From assembly GCF_900770955.1 (NCBI RefSeq), contig NZ_CAAGLX010000011.1:124001-188000 (forward strand): a DNA stretch of 64,000 bases, in the 5' to 3' direction. The notes under the pieces are model-generated. The model was not told where the DNA came from, ran no database searches, and saw only the letters and a list, made by a program, of their open reading frames with translations. Positions 15,545 through 24,489 of the stretch are shown piece after piece. Each line of letters starts with the position of its first letter. Position 1 is the stretch's first letter. The position numbers and the translations under genes are program-made. This DNA is from an uncultured Phascolarctobacterium sp. (lineage in GTDB: Bacteria > Bacillota > Negativicutes > Acidaminococcales > Acidaminococcaceae).

Positions 15545-17062
15545 TTATTTATTATAAAAATTTGTGATAGCGGTCATGAGGCCGTCGATTGTATATTCAG
15601 CGGCATTGATAGCCGGAGTATAGCCATGCTTTTTCAGGGTATCTGCGGTTACGGGGCCGATAGCAGCCAAAGAAGCCTTGCTCAGCAGCTCCTTCTTGTC
15701 GCCGAGAACCTCGAGCAGGTTGGTTACAGTGCTGCTGCTGGTGAAGGTTACGATGCTTGCTTCGCCGCTTTCGAGGGCTGCAATGAGCTCGTCCTTGTTT
15801 TCACAGTCGGCAACGGTTTCGTAAGCAGTTACAACGTCTACGATAGCGCCGATTTTGCGCAGGGATTCTGGCAGAACTTCGCGTGCAACCTTAGCGCGTG
15901 CCAGCAGGATTTTGTCACCGGCAGTGATTTCGCCGGCAAGAGCTTCTGCCAGCTCTTCTGCTTTGTAAGCGGAAGGAATGAGGTCGGCGGTGAGGCCGTG
16001 CTCTGCCAAAGCCTTGGCGGTGGCGCTGCCGATAGTGGCAAGCTTAACGTTAGCCAGGGCACGGGCGTCCTTCTTAGCAGTGCCCAGACGCTCGAAGAAG
16101 TAGTCTACGCCGTTAGCGCTGGTGAAGACAAGCCATTTGTAGTCATTGATGTTGGCGATAGCATTATCCAACGGAGCATAATCTGCTGCCGGAACAATTT
16201 TGATTGCCGGTGCTTCGATAACCTTGGCACCCTGTGCTTCCAGCTTTTTGGTGAGAGCGCTGGCCTGTGCGCGTGCACGGGTAACGACAATGGTTTTGCC
16301 GAAGAGGGGCTTGTTATCAAACCATTGCAGTTGCTCACGCAGACGTACAACCTCGCCTACGAGGAAAATAGCAGGCGGTTTCATGCCGGTTGCCTTAACG
16401 TCAGCGGCAGCTTTGCCGAGGGTGGTAATCAGAGTACGCTGTTCTGGATGAGTGCCCCAACGGATAACGGCAGCCGGGCAGTCGGCGCTGCGGCCGTTAG
16501 CGATGAGCTCACGGCTGATTTTTTCGATATTTTCTACACCCATGAGGAAAACGAGGGTATCAACAGATGTTGCCAAGCCTTTCCAATGGATAGTGGATTC
16601 GCCTTTAGTAGGATCTTCGTGGCCGGTAATAACAGCGAAGGAGGTTGCTACATGGCGATGGGTAACAGGAATGCCTGCATATTCAGCAACAGCAATAGCA
16701 CTGGTTACGCCGGGAACGAACTCAAACGGCAGGCCTGCTTCACGCAGCTCGATGGCTTCTTCGCCGCCGCGGCCGAATACAAAGGGGTCGCCGCCCTTCA
16801 AACGTGCTACAACCTTGCCTTCGGCAGCCAGTTTTACCAGCAGCTTGTTGATATCAGGCTGGCGCATGGTGTGGTTAGCGCTGGCCTTACCAACGTAAAC
16901 CATTTCTGCATCCTTGCGGGCGAAGGCAAGGATACGCGGATCTGCCAGACGGTCATAAACAACAGCGTCTGCAGTCTGCAGACATTCCTTGGCCTTGAGT
17001 CCCAAAAGTCCCGGGTCGCCGGGGCCTGCACCGATTAAATATACTTTACCTTGTTTCGTCAT
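15545..17062 (-). CDS. cobA-hemD: Fused uroporphyrinogen-III C-methyltransferase / uroporphyrinogen-III synthase
   Basis: This 505-residue two-domain protein has an N-terminal SUMT domain (residues 1-245: LIGAGPGDPGLLGLKA and GGDPFVFGRGGEEA). A C-terminal HemD domain follows (about 255-505, from KPLFGKTIVVTRARAQA). HemD cyclises hydroxymethylbilane to uroporphyrinogen III, and CobA methylates it twice to precorrin-2. The fusion commits flux toward siroheme or cobalamin. Such fusions are common in anaerobic Firmicutes. The ATG at 17062 starts MTKQGKVYLIG after a GGAGAG site; an upstream start would overlap hemC and add an unrelated 32-residue tail. Confidence 0.95.
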   Translation of the reverse strand: MTKQGKVYLIGAGPGDPGLLGLKAKECLQTADAVVYDRLADPRILAFARKDAEMVYVGKASANHTMRQPDINKLLVKLAAEGKVVARLKGGDPFVFGRGGEEAIELREAGLPFEFVPGVTSAIAVAEYAGIPVTHRHVATSFAVITGHEDPTKGESTIHWKGLATSVDTLVFLMGVENIEKISRELIANGRSADCPAAVIRWGTHPEQRTLITTLGKAAADVKATGMKPPAIFLVGEVVRLREQLQWFDNKPLFGKTIVVTRARAQASALTKKLEAQGAKVIEAPAIKIVPAADYAPLDNAIANINDYKWLVFTSANGVDYFFERLGTAKKDARALANVKLATIGSATAKALAEHGLTADLIPSAYKAEELAEALAGEITAGDKILLARAKVAREVLPESLRKIGAIVDVVTAYETVADCENKDELIAALESGEASIVTFTSSSTVTNLLEVLGDKKELLSKASLAAIGPVTADTLKKHGYTPAINAAEYTIDGLMTAITNFYNK

Positions 17063-17075
17063 AATGTCACTCTCC

Positions 17076-17996
17076 TTAAAGAATTGAGGCCAGAATTTCC
17101 TGACCGCCGGCAGCCAGCATTTTTTTGCCAAGCTGTTGACCGAGGCTGACAGCGTCATCAGCCTTGCCGTTTATTGTATCACGCAGAATAGTGCTGCCGT
17201 CCAAGGCAGCAATGATTGCTTCAATGCGAATGTTTTCCCCTTCAACGTCGGCATGTACACCGATAGGAACCTGACAGCCGCCTTCCAGTAAGCCTAAGAA
17301 GGCACGCTCGGCATCGGTAGCCTGTTTGGTGGTCAGGTCGTTTAAGAAGCTCAGCATATCGCGTACTTCTTTATCCTCGGTACGCGCTTCGATTGCCAAT
17401 GCGCCCTGGCCTACAGCCGGCAGGCAGACATCAGCAGGAATCAGGCTGGAGATGCGGTCGCCATGGCCCAGACGCTCCAGGCCTGCAGCTGCCAGAATAA
17501 TAGCATCGTACAGTCCCTCGTCCAGCTTACGCAGACGGGTATCAACATTGCCGCGCAGGTCGCGGATTTCCAGATCCGGACGCTTAGCTAACAGTTGTGC
17601 CTTGCGGCGCAGGCTGCTGGTGCCGACTACGGCACCGAGAGGCAACTCTTCGAAGCTGCCATATTTGTTGCTGACGAAAGCATCGCCAACGTTGGCACGC
17701 TCGGTAATTGCAGTCAGACACAGGCCTTCCGGCAGAACGGTAGGCATATCCTTCAGACTGTGCACAGCCAGGTCAACAGTACCATCTAAAAGATCTTCTT
17801 CAATTTCTTTGGTAAATAAGCCCTTGCCGCCGATTTGCGCCAGGGGCACGTCTAAAATACGGTCTCCTTTGGTGACAATTTTTTTCAGTACAACCTCACA
17901 TTCAGGGTATTGCTTGCGCAGTAAGGCTGCAATATGATTGCTTTGCCAAAGCGCTAAAAGACTTTGTCTAGTCCCAATCGTCAATTTTGCTTTCAT
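17076..17996 (-). CDS. hemC: Hydroxymethylbilane synthase (porphobilinogen deaminase)
   Basis: This 306-residue enzyme polymerises four porphobilinogens. It begins with the family motif IGTRQSLLALWQ, includes HSLKDMPTVLP and DLRGNVDTRLRKLDEG, and attaches its dipyrromethane cofactor at the Cys in LLEGGCQVPIG (about residue 240). The ATG at 17996 has GGAGAGGAG 7 bases away, and the reading frame overlaps the hemA 3' end by 29 bases, so translation is probably coupled. A TTG start 6 bases upstream is possible but lacks spacing. Confidence 0.96.
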   Translation of the reverse strand: MKAKLTIGTRQSLLALWQSNHIAALLRKQYPECEVVLKKIVTKGDRILDVPLAQIGGKGLFTKEIEEDLLDGTVDLAVHSLKDMPTVLPEGLCLTAITERANVGDAFVSNKYGSFEELPLGAVVGTSSLRRKAQLLAKRPDLEIRDLRGNVDTRLRKLDEGLYDAIILAAAGLERLGHGDRISSLIPADVCLPAVGQGALAIEARTEDKEVRDMLSFLNDLTTKQATDAERAFLGLLEGGCQVPIGVHADVEGENIRIEAIIAALDGSTILRDTINGKADDAVSLGQQLGKKMLAAGGQEILASIL

Positions 17997-19272
17997 CACC
18001 AAACTCCTCTCCGGTTTCGTTCAATAAAAATAAATCACACATCATTTTCCTGTAGCGTTCTTCTTCTGAAGTACCTGCTACAGCATTCATGGCCTTCATG
18101 GGCTCGCGCAGGAATTTATGCTCCAGACGCTGCGTCATCAGGTCAATAATACGCTTTTCCTGGTCAGTAAGCTCTGGCATTTTAATAAAGGCCTTCTTCA
18201 AAACTTTCTGGCGCAGGAAATTCATTTTATCATGCAGCTGTACCATAACAGGGCGCATGGTGTAATAACGCAGGCGCTCCTTGAGGGCACCGATTTCTTC
18301 GCTGATAATCTGTTCGGCAACGTGAGCTTCCTTTTCACGGAAGTTTTTGTTGGTATCAACTACGCCTTCCAGGTCATCAATGTTATAAATGGTTACGCCG
18401 TCAACATCGGCAAGTCTTGGGTCGACGTCACGCGGAACGGCAATATCAATCAGAATCAGCGGTCTGCCGTTGCGCTTGGGCAGCAGCGGTCCCAAATTTT
18501 CTACGGTAAGCACGTAATGCGGCGCACCGGTAGAGGTGATAATGATATCGGCATCAGCGGCATGTTCGAACATGGCACGGTAGGGAATTGCCGTGCCGTG
18601 GAATTTGCCTGCCAAGTCCTGTGCTCTTTCGTAGTGGCGGTTGCTGACACAGATGGTTTGGGCACCTTTATCCAGCAAATGTTGTGCGGTGAGCTCACTC
18701 ATATGACCGGCACCGACTACCAAAATCTGTGCCTTGCTCAGGTCACCTAAAATTTTGATGGCCAGGTCGACAGCGGCACTGGAAACAGATACACTGCTGT
18801 AGGCAATTTTGGTTTCTGTACGCACGCGTTTGCCGACTGCGATTGCCTTATTCATGATGGTATTGAGAATTGTATCTGTCATACCGTTAGTGCGGGCAAT
18901 CTGATAAGCATTTTTAATTTGGCTGAGAATCTGGCCTTCACCGACAATCAGTGAATCCAGACTGGATGCTACACGGAAGAGATGCTTGACGCAATTTGTT
19001 CCGTTCAGATTGTAAAAATATTCGCTTTGGTAATGTTCACCTGCTAAATGCTTGAGCAATGATTTGATAAAGGGAATTGCTTCATGCGGATTTTCGATAA
19101 CCATGTACAGCTCTGTGCGGTTGCAGGTGGAAAGCAGCATGGCTTCGGGAATATTATCGTAATTGCGCAGGCGGCGCAGAATACTTGCCACCCTATCATT
19201 GGAAAAATTAAAACGTTCACGGATCTCAACGGGGGCGGTTCTGTGATTGAGTCCTAAAACTGTTAACTGCAT
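17968..19272 (-). CDS. hemA: Glutamyl-tRNA reductase
   Basis: This 434-residue NADPH enzyme reduces Glu-tRNA to glutamate-1-semialdehyde, the first committed step of the C5 pathway. It opens with LGLNHRTAPVEIRERF and carries the catalytic Cys in STCNRTELY (about residue 50). The NADP-binding domain contains VVGAGHMSELTAQHL. A helical dimerisation domain forms the C terminus. It overlaps the upstream precorrin-2 dehydrogenase gene by 47 bases and hemC by 29 bases. AAGGAGAAGG precedes the ATG. Confidence 0.97.
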   Translation of the reverse strand: MQLTVLGLNHRTAPVEIRERFNFSNDRVASILRRLRNYDNIPEAMLLSTCNRTELYMVIENPHEAIPFIKSLLKHLAGEHYQSEYFYNLNGTNCVKHLFRVASSLDSLIVGEGQILSQIKNAYQIARTNGMTDTILNTIMNKAIAVGKRVRTETKIAYSSVSVSSAAVDLAIKILGDLSKAQILVVGAGHMSELTAQHLLDKGAQTICVSNRHYERAQDLAGKFHGTAIPYRAMFEHAADADIIITSTGAPHYVLTVENLGPLLPKRNGRPLILIDIAVPRDVDPRLADVDGVTIYNIDDLEGVVDTNKNFREKEAHVAEQIISEEIGALKERLRYYTMRPVMVQLHDKMNFLRQKVLKKAFIKMPELTDQEKRIIDLMTQRLEHKFLREPMKAMNAVAGTSEEERYRKMMCDLFLLNETGEEFGDESKIDDWD

Positions 19273-19888
19273 CTAATACCTTCTCCTTTGCTTGAGCAGC
19301 CTTACCTGCTATAACTAAATTTAGTAAATCCTGTTTCAAAACACTGCGCCAGAATTGCGTACGCTCCTGTGGCGTACTGTCAATGGCTTTGACAGCTTCC
19401 CTCTGCAGCAGCAGAAAGCTGTTGAAGTCAGCCAGCTCGGGTGTCAGAATGTGTTCCAGCTGTTTTTTCAGCAGGCGTGTAAAAGCAGGCATGCCGCCGG
19501 TTGCCAACGCTATAGTAATATCACCTTCACTGATGGCTGAGGGGACAGTGAAATTACTCAGCTCAGGTTCGGTAATGTTATTGATAAGGCAGGGTGCAGC
19601 CTCTGAAATCTGCCTGTTTACAGCCGTATTATCTGTGGCGGCAATAACCACAAATGCATTCTGCAGATATTCCGGCTTGTAGTAATCCTTGATGAGCGTG
19701 CAGCTTTGTGCCGAGGCAAGCTTTTGCACTTCATCACAGAAGAGCGGGGCAACAACTGTTACGTTTGCTTCGGCATCCAAAAGCGTTACCAGCTTACGGG
19801 CAGCAACCGTTCCGCCACCGATAATTACGCAGGTTTTGCCTGCTACACGCAGCATTGCAGGATAATGAAAATTAGTTCTATTAAGCAT
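19226..19888 (-). CDS. Precorrin-2 dehydrogenase / sirohydrochlorin ferrochelatase-like (Met8/CysG N-terminal domain)
   Basis: This 220-residue protein matches the N-terminal half of CysG and yeast Met8. It has an NAD-binding motif VIIGGGTVAARK near the start and the conserved ATDNTAVN and NFTVPSAIS-type stretches. It oxidises precorrin-2 to sirohydrochlorin and may also insert iron. As first gene of the heme operon it accompanies the CobA-HemD fusion downstream, which together give a siroheme branch. The start chosen is ATG 19888, with AGGTGG 8 bases upstream, rather than GTG 19900. Confidence 0.9.
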   Translation of the reverse strand: MLNRTNFHYPAMLRVAGKTCVIIGGGTVAARKLVTLLDAEANVTVVAPLFCDEVQKLASAQSCTLIKDYYKPEYLQNAFVVIAATDNTAVNRQISEAAPCLINNITEPELSNFTVPSAISEGDITIALATGGMPAFTRLLKKQLEHILTPELADFNSFLLLQREAVKAIDSTPQERTQFWRSVLKQDLLNLVIAGKAAQAKEKVLDAVNSFRTQSQNRPR

Positions 19889-20082
19889 ATAATTAACCAC
19901 CTATAGGAACGTGATAACGAGTGTCATTAAATATGGTTCCTAACCTTTATATAATATCATATCTGAAGCAATTTATAAAGATATTGAAGGCTTTTTAAGT
20001 GTGAAAAACATAAGAAAGTACATAAGGCGAGAAGATTTGCGAAATGATTCTGGTTGATGATGCAAACAGCTATGAAAAATAG

Positions 20083-20125
20083 AAAAAACTCCCGCCGCAA
20101 TCCATCAGGATTGTTCGGCGGGAGT
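20083..20125 (-). terminator. Intrinsic terminator of the rubrerythrin gene
   Basis: On the minus strand ACTCCCGCCG pairs with CGGCGGGAGT, followed by six T residues. The rest of the 268-base gap between 19888 and 20157 is AT-rich leader of the heme operon. It contains a TGATAACGAGTGTCA half-palindrome at 19912-19926 but no clear promoter. Confidence 0.8.
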
Positions 20126-20156
20126 CTTGTTAAGTCGATTTAATTTTTATGATTAA

Positions 20157-20702
20157 TTATTTGCCGAAGTATCTTTTCAGCAGACCTTCGAAAGCTTTGC
20201 CGTGGCGAGCTTCGTCACGAGCCATTTCATGAACGGTGTCATGGATAGCATCCAAGTTCAGAGCCTTAGCACGTTTAGCCAGGTCGGTTTTGCCTGCGGT
20301 TGCACCGTTTTCAGCTTCTACACGCATTTCCAGATTCTTTTTGGTGGAGTCAGTTACAACTTCGCCCAGCAGTTCTGCAAATTTAGCAGCATGCTCAGCT
20401 TCTTCGAAAGCAGCTTTTTCCCAGTACAGGCCGATTTCCGGATAGCCTTCGCGGAAAGCTACGCGGCTCATTGCCAGGTACATACCAACCTCGGAGCATT
20501 CGCCGTTGAAGTTAGCGCGCAGGTCAGCTTTGATATCTTCAGGAACGTCGGAAGCGATACCTACAACGTGTTCAGCAGCCCAACCCATTTCAGCAGCCAT
20601 TTCCTGGAATTTAGCAGCGGGAGCACCACATTGCGGGCATTTTGCCGGAGCAGCTTCGCCTTCATATACATAACCACATACTTGACATACAAATTTTTTC
20701 AT
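20157..20702 (-). CDS. Rubrerythrin with N-terminal rubredoxin domain (reverse-type)
   Basis: This 181-residue non-heme iron protein protects anaerobes by reducing hydrogen peroxide. A rubredoxin-like iron site is at the N terminus (CQVCGY near residue 5, CPQCGAP near 22). A ferritin-like diiron domain follows (about 50-180) with glutamate and histidine ligands in EVGMYLAM, EKAAFEEAEHAAKFAEL and EMARDEARHGKAFEGLL. In classic rubrerythrin the rubredoxin domain is C-terminal, so this is the reversed arrangement known in clostridia. The ATG follows GGAGGG at good spacing. Its promoter lies inside a long inverted repeat, suggesting stress control. Confidence 0.94.
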   Translation of the reverse strand: MKKFVCQVCGYVYEGEAAPAKCPQCGAPAAKFQEMAAEMGWAAEHVVGIASDVPEDIKADLRANFNGECSEVGMYLAMSRVAFREGYPEIGLYWEKAAFEEAEHAAKFAELLGEVVTDSTKKNLEMRVEAENGATAGKTDLAKRAKALNLDAIHDTVHEMARDEARHGKAFEGLLKRYFGK

Positions 20703-20751
20703 ATTAATTCCCTCCATGTTGTTATATTGCATTGCTTAATTTTATTTTTTA

Positions 20752-20811
20752 CTTGCACAGCTTGTGTGCCCTTGACACTTATATAATAACACAAGCTGCA
20801 AGAGTTGTCAA
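20752..20811 (-). promoter_or_regulatory. Rubrerythrin promoter embedded in an inverted repeat
   Basis: On the minus strand TTGACA (20806-20811) and TATTAT (20783-20788) are spaced by 17 bases. An inverted repeat with 14-16-base arms (20752-20767 and 20789-20802, core ACAGCTTGTGT/ACACAAGCTG) brackets the -10 box: one arm lies in the spacer and the other downstream of the start. Such placement suits a dimeric or tetrameric repressor. No regulator is assigned. Confidence 0.65.
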
Positions 20812-20863
20812 TAATAATTATCCGTTAGTTTTTATTTTAATTTAGTTAGCCTAAGCTGACAAA

Positions 20864-21475
20864 TCAGAATTTGAAGGTTAAGCCCAAATTAACGCCTTTA
20901 GCCTTCATGTCGAGGTCTTCACCGAAGGCATCATTAAATGTCTGATTATAGTAAGAAGCGTTAACTTCCAGGTTGTTAAGGATAGGCTTGCTGATACCGA
21001 TTTCATAGCCGCTGTTTCTGTTGCCGTAGCCTACATTACCCCAAACGGTAAAGAGTGCGGGAATATCATAGGCAGCCTGCAGACCGATTTGACCGGAGTT
21101 TTTGGTTTTGCCGCCAAAGTCACCGGAGGTATGGGCATTTACATAGCCTGCGTAAGCGGAAATACCCGGCAGAACCTTGTACATAAGGTTGAATTGTTGA
21201 GCGCGGGTTTTAGCCTCGTCTGCCTTGTAGTTGTTCCATTTGTAATTTACGGCAGTGTTTTGGCCGATGCCTACGGTTGCGCCAAGATAGGTGCTGTTGG
21301 ATTTGCTGAATTTATAGTTGTCACCTTTAAGACTGGATGGCAGAGTAATGCCTGCGTCAACGGCAACCTTGCCAGCGTCATAATTCTTCAGCGGAGAAGC
21401 ATAGGCGCTCAGGCTGCAGGTGGTTGCAAGGCAGATTGTTGCGCCAAAAGCTAATAAAGCATGTGTGGATTTCAT
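20864..21475 (-). CDS. Small outer-membrane beta-barrel protein
   Basis: This 203-residue protein has a cleavable signal peptide ending near AYASP (residue 27). It then shows alternating hydrophobic and polar strands rich in Tyr, Gly and Asn, and a final Phe (LGLTFKF), the usual outer-membrane insertion signal. No function can be assigned; it resembles small porin-like or OmpW-size barrels. Its presence is direct support for a diderm envelope. AAGGAG precedes the ATG, and a promoter lies at 21518-21545. The gene appears monocistronic; a weak hairpin follows the stop. Confidence 0.8.
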   Translation of the reverse strand: MKSTHALLAFGATICLATTCSLSAYASPLKNYDAGKVAVDAGITLPSSLKGDNYKFSKSNSTYLGATVGIGQNTAVNYKWNNYKADEAKTRAQQFNLMYKVLPGISAYAGYVNAHTSGDFGGKTKNSGQIGLQAAYDIPALFTVWGNVGYGNRNSGYEIGISKPILNNLEVNASYYNQTFNDAFGEDLDMKAKGVNLGLTFKF

Positions 21476-21517
21476 TTTGCATCGCTCCTTTTACCACATA
21501 ATTTTTGTCTTAACTTA

Positions 21518-21545
21518 ATTTTAGCATATAAAGATAGTTATGCAA
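21518..21545 (-). promoter_or_regulatory. Promoter of the outer-membrane protein gene
   Basis: On the minus strand TTGCAT (21540-21545) and TAAAAT (21518-21523) are spaced by 16 bases. The start codon lies about 43 bases downstream of the -10. Confidence 0.6.
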
Positions 21546-21588
21546 ACAAAAAGCAGTGATGTGTTTATGACAAATGTGTTAAAAGTAC

Positions 21589-21617
21589 TTGTAAAATCAC
21601 GCGGAAAAGAGGATAAT
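21589..21617 (+). promoter_or_regulatory. Promoter of the flippase gene
   Basis: TTGTAA (21589-21594) and GATAAT (21612-21617) are spaced by 17 bases, 36 bases before the ATG at 21653. It diverges from the outer-membrane protein promoter. Confidence 0.55.
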
Positions 21618-21652
21618 TATAATGTATCACTATCTATAAACAAGGGGATTTT

Positions 21653-23263
21653 ATGAGCGCAGATTCTAAAGCTTCGAATAGTAAATTTTTAAAGGGAACC
21701 CTAATTCTTACGGCCTCCAGCATTGTGGTCAAGGTTATCGGTTCCTTAAACTGGATTATTTTGTCACGAGTATTGGGTGGCGAAGGTATTGGCCTGTATC
21801 AGATGGGCTTTCCTATCTATCTTATGGCGATAACCGTATCAAGTGCCGGTGTGCCGGTGGCAATATCCATTATTACCTCCGAAAAGCTGGCAAACAAGGA
21901 TTACCGCGGCGCGAAGCGAGTCTTTAATGTTTCACTGCGAGTGCTGCTGTTGACAGGCCTGCTGTTTTCGTCCTCACTGTTTTTCGGTGCGGATTGGTTG
22001 ATTAATAATCATATTATCCGCGATAGCCGTGCGTATTATTCTATTATCGCTCTGGCTCCGGCGGTTTTCTTCGTAACCTTTCTGGCCAGCTTCCGCGGTT
22101 ATCTGCAGGGCTGGCAGATTATGACGCCGACGGCGGTCAGTGAGATTGTTGAGCAGCTGACGCGTGTTATCACCATGCTCATTTTTGCCGACCTCTTTAT
22201 GCCGTACGGTCTGGCGTTCGCTGCAGGCGGTGCCAGCATGGGCGCAGGCGTAGGCGCGTTCTGCGCACTTTTGGTGCTGATGTGGTTTTATCGCCGTCTG
22301 AAGCAGCGTCTGCAAAAGGAAATGGCGGAGCAGGATGACAGTGCGCCGGCAGAAAGCGCCGGACACATCATCAAGCGTTTGCTGAAGCTGGCGCTGCCGG
22401 TTTCGCTGACCAGTCTGATGCTGCCGATTGGGGCGAATCTGGACCTTTTGATTGTGCCGCAGCGTCTGGAAGCAGCCGGCTTTAATATTCATCATGCGAC
22501 AGAGCTGTTCGGTTATCTGACGGGTATGGCAGTGCCGCTGGTTAATCTGGCGACGATTTTTACGGCTGCTATGACTATCAGTCTGGTGCCGTCTATTTCC
22601 GAATCGCGAGCGCTGAGCAGCTTTGAAGCGATTCGCGATAAAATCCGCATTGCCTTCCGTGTGGCAATGATTATCACTTTCCCGTGCTTTATAGGCCTCT
22701 ATTGTCTGGCAGAAAAGGTTGCGGCGCTTGTGTATAACGCTCCCGGTGCAGCGCCTGCGATTCAGACAATGAGCATTGGTATTCTGTTTTTAGGTATGCA
22801 TCAGATAAGTACAGGTATTCTGCAAGGTCTTGGCCGTACGGCAATCCCTGTAATTAATATGATTATTGCCTGCATTATAAAAATCGTTATGAGCTGGTAT
22901 CTTACTGCTGTGCCGGAGCTGGGCATCCGCGGTGCTTCGATGGCGACGGTGGCAGATTTTGCCGTGGCAGCGATTATCAATATGGGCTTTATTTATAAGC
23001 TGACGGGTTACAGTTTTTCTGTCGGCAGCATTATCCGTCCCTGCTTTGCCTCCGGTGTTATGGGCGCTGCGATTTACGGCGTACTGATGCTGACGGAAAG
23101 CATGGGAATGTGGTGTGTGCTGTTTGCTATGGCGGCAGCTGTTCCTGTCTATGCATTGGCACTGCTGGCCTGCGGTGGTTTGAATAAAGAGGATTTGGAC
23201 AACGTGCCCTTTGTGGGACGCAGATTGTTGGCAGTTGGCCAGCGCTTTGGTCTTTTCAAGTGA
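21653..23263 (+). CDS. Polysaccharide/lipid-II flippase of the MOP superfamily (SpoVB/MurJ-like)
   Basis: This 536-residue protein has about 14 hydrophobic segments and the N-terminal pattern of SpoVB-type exporters (FLKGTLILTASSIVVKVIG). A positively charged loop lies around residues 205-235. Family members flip undecaprenyl-linked sugars or lipid II across the inner membrane. The downstream M23 peptidase, 13 bases away, supports a cell-wall role. Whether it is the essential MurJ or a polysaccharide exporter cannot be decided here. A GGGGATTTT leader provides a modest ribosome site. Confidence 0.85.
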   Translation: MSADSKASNSKFLKGTLILTASSIVVKVIGSLNWIILSRVLGGEGIGLYQMGFPIYLMAITVSSAGVPVAISIITSEKLANKDYRGAKRVFNVSLRVLLLTGLLFSSSLFFGADWLINNHIIRDSRAYYSIIALAPAVFFVTFLASFRGYLQGWQIMTPTAVSEIVEQLTRVITMLIFADLFMPYGLAFAAGGASMGAGVGAFCALLVLMWFYRRLKQRLQKEMAEQDDSAPAESAGHIIKRLLKLALPVSLTSLMLPIGANLDLLIVPQRLEAAGFNIHHATELFGYLTGMAVPLVNLATIFTAAMTISLVPSISESRALSSFEAIRDKIRIAFRVAMIITFPCFIGLYCLAEKVAALVYNAPGAAPAIQTMSIGILFLGMHQISTGILQGLGRTAIPVINMIIACIIKIVMSWYLTAVPELGIRGASMATVADFAVAAIINMGFIYKLTGYSFSVGSIIRPCFASGVMGAAIYGVLMLTESMGMWCVLFAMAAAVPVYALALLACGGLNKEDLDNVPFVGRRLLAVGQRFGLFK

Positions 23264-23276
23264 GGTAATTAAAATA

Positions 23277-24215
23277 ATGGAGGAAAGGAAATGTGAGCTG
23301 CGCTTGCCTAACGGCAAGACAGTAAGTTTTTCGTATGCTAAGCTCAAGGCAGGTGTTATAGCCACTGCTCTGGTGCTTGTCGGAGCAGTCGGCACAGCCG
23401 GCTATTTGTATCATCAGCTGTCAGATTATCGCAGCGAAGCAACTGATTATGCAGCCTATAAGCAAAACAAGGCTGAGCAGCAGACAAAGCTGCAGAAGCT
23501 GTTGCTGGATAACGAAAGAATGCTGCGCGATATGGCGGAAATCTCTAATCTGGAGAAAAAGCTGCGCCGTGCTGTTATCCGTGATGTAGACAGCAGCAAG
23601 CTGGGTGAGGGCTCGAATATGGTGGACTCAACAGCAGCAAAGGGAACTTCTGCGAATACATCCTATACGGGCAAGGGCGGACCGTCAAAGATGGATATCA
23701 CCGGTACTATGGCAGTGCTGACTGCGCAAAATACTAATATCCAAAAGATGCTGGATGGTACCAAGAAATCTGTGAGCGAGCTATTAAGTGAGGTTGAAGG
23801 CTCCGGCGGCGGTATGGCGTCTTTCCCAGACAAATGGCCTACCGACGGCGGTACTATCAGCAGTAATTACGGTGTGCGTACCGGTCCGATTGAGGGCGGC
23901 TATGACTGGCATCCCGGTCTTGATATAGCAGTCGATTTTGGCGCACCGGTTTATGCGACGGCTGCCGGTACGATTGAACAGGCCGGTTGGAACGGCGGCT
24001 ATGGGCGTTATGTGCGTATAAATCATGGTAATGGCTATGAAACAGCGTACGGACATATGAGCGGCATTGCCGTTGCTGCAGGACAGAAGGTTATCAAGGG
24101 TGAAATTATCGGCTTTGTCGGCAGTACAGGCTACAGCACCGGTCCTCATGTACATTATGAGGTATTGGCAGACGGTCAGAATATCGATCCGTTCTATGTA
24201 CTAAAAAATAAATAA
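23277..24215 (+). CDS. Membrane-anchored M23-family murein endopeptidase
   Basis: This 312-residue protein has one N-terminal transmembrane segment (about residues 20-45), then a coiled-coil and low-complexity stretch (about 50-180). A LytM/M23 domain occupies about 190-312. The zinc motifs HPGLDIAVDFG and GPHVHYE are complete, so the enzyme should be active. M23 peptidases cut peptide cross-links in peptidoglycan. The start ATG 23277 lies 13 bases after the flippase gene; its ribosome site (GAGGT) is weak, suggesting coupling. Upstream in-frame codons lie in the flippase gene and were rejected. Confidence 0.9.
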   Translation: MEERKCELRLPNGKTVSFSYAKLKAGVIATALVLVGAVGTAGYLYHQLSDYRSEATDYAAYKQNKAEQQTKLQKLLLDNERMLRDMAEISNLEKKLRRAVIRDVDSSKLGEGSNMVDSTAAKGTSANTSYTGKGGPSKMDITGTMAVLTAQNTNIQKMLDGTKKSVSELLSEVEGSGGGMASFPDKWPTDGGTISSNYGVRTGPIEGGYDWHPGLDIAVDFGAPVYATAAGTIEQAGWNGGYGRYVRINHGNGYETAYGHMSGIAVAAGQKVIKGEIIGFVGSTGYSTGPHVHYEVLADGQNIDPFYVLKNK

Positions 24216-24217
24216 GG

Positions 24218-24330
24218 GCCGCCGAATGTAAATAGCGGCGGCAAAGCAGTTCGCTGCTTAGCCGAACTGTGAAATTAAAAATAGATTTTTGTAAGCCACT
24301 ATAACAAATTAATTGTTGTAGTGGTTTTTT
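24218..24330 (+). terminator. Multi-hairpin terminator region after the M23 peptidase gene
   Basis: Three stems follow the stop: GCCGCCG/GCGGCGGC (24218-24242), CAGTTCG/CGAACTG, and a terminator CCACTA/TAGTGG followed by six T residues (24296-24330). Only the last has a clear T tract. Confidence 0.75.
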
Positions 24331-24417
24331 GTATGCGTTGTTCGGAAATTCGGGGATGTGCGAAAGGCAGACCGGTGTAAAAAATATATAAAACCTTCTT
24401 CCGGGCATTATTATTGC

Positions 24418-24446
24418 TTTACAGCAGGAAATGCAGGTGTTATCAT
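24418..24446 (+). promoter_or_regulatory. Candidate promoter for the lysophospholipase-like gene
   Basis: TTTACA (24418-24423) and TATCAT (24441-24446) are spaced by 17 bases. The gene starts at 24490. Confidence 0.45.
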
Positions 24447-24489
24447 TATCTTAATATTATAAATAATTACAGGCAAGGAGGTCCGCATT

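Noticed and set aside
19912..19926. TGATAACGAGTGTCA as a Crp/Fnr-type operator for the heme operon
   Set aside because: The match is partial, it lies next to the ribosome site, and no promoter is defined around it.
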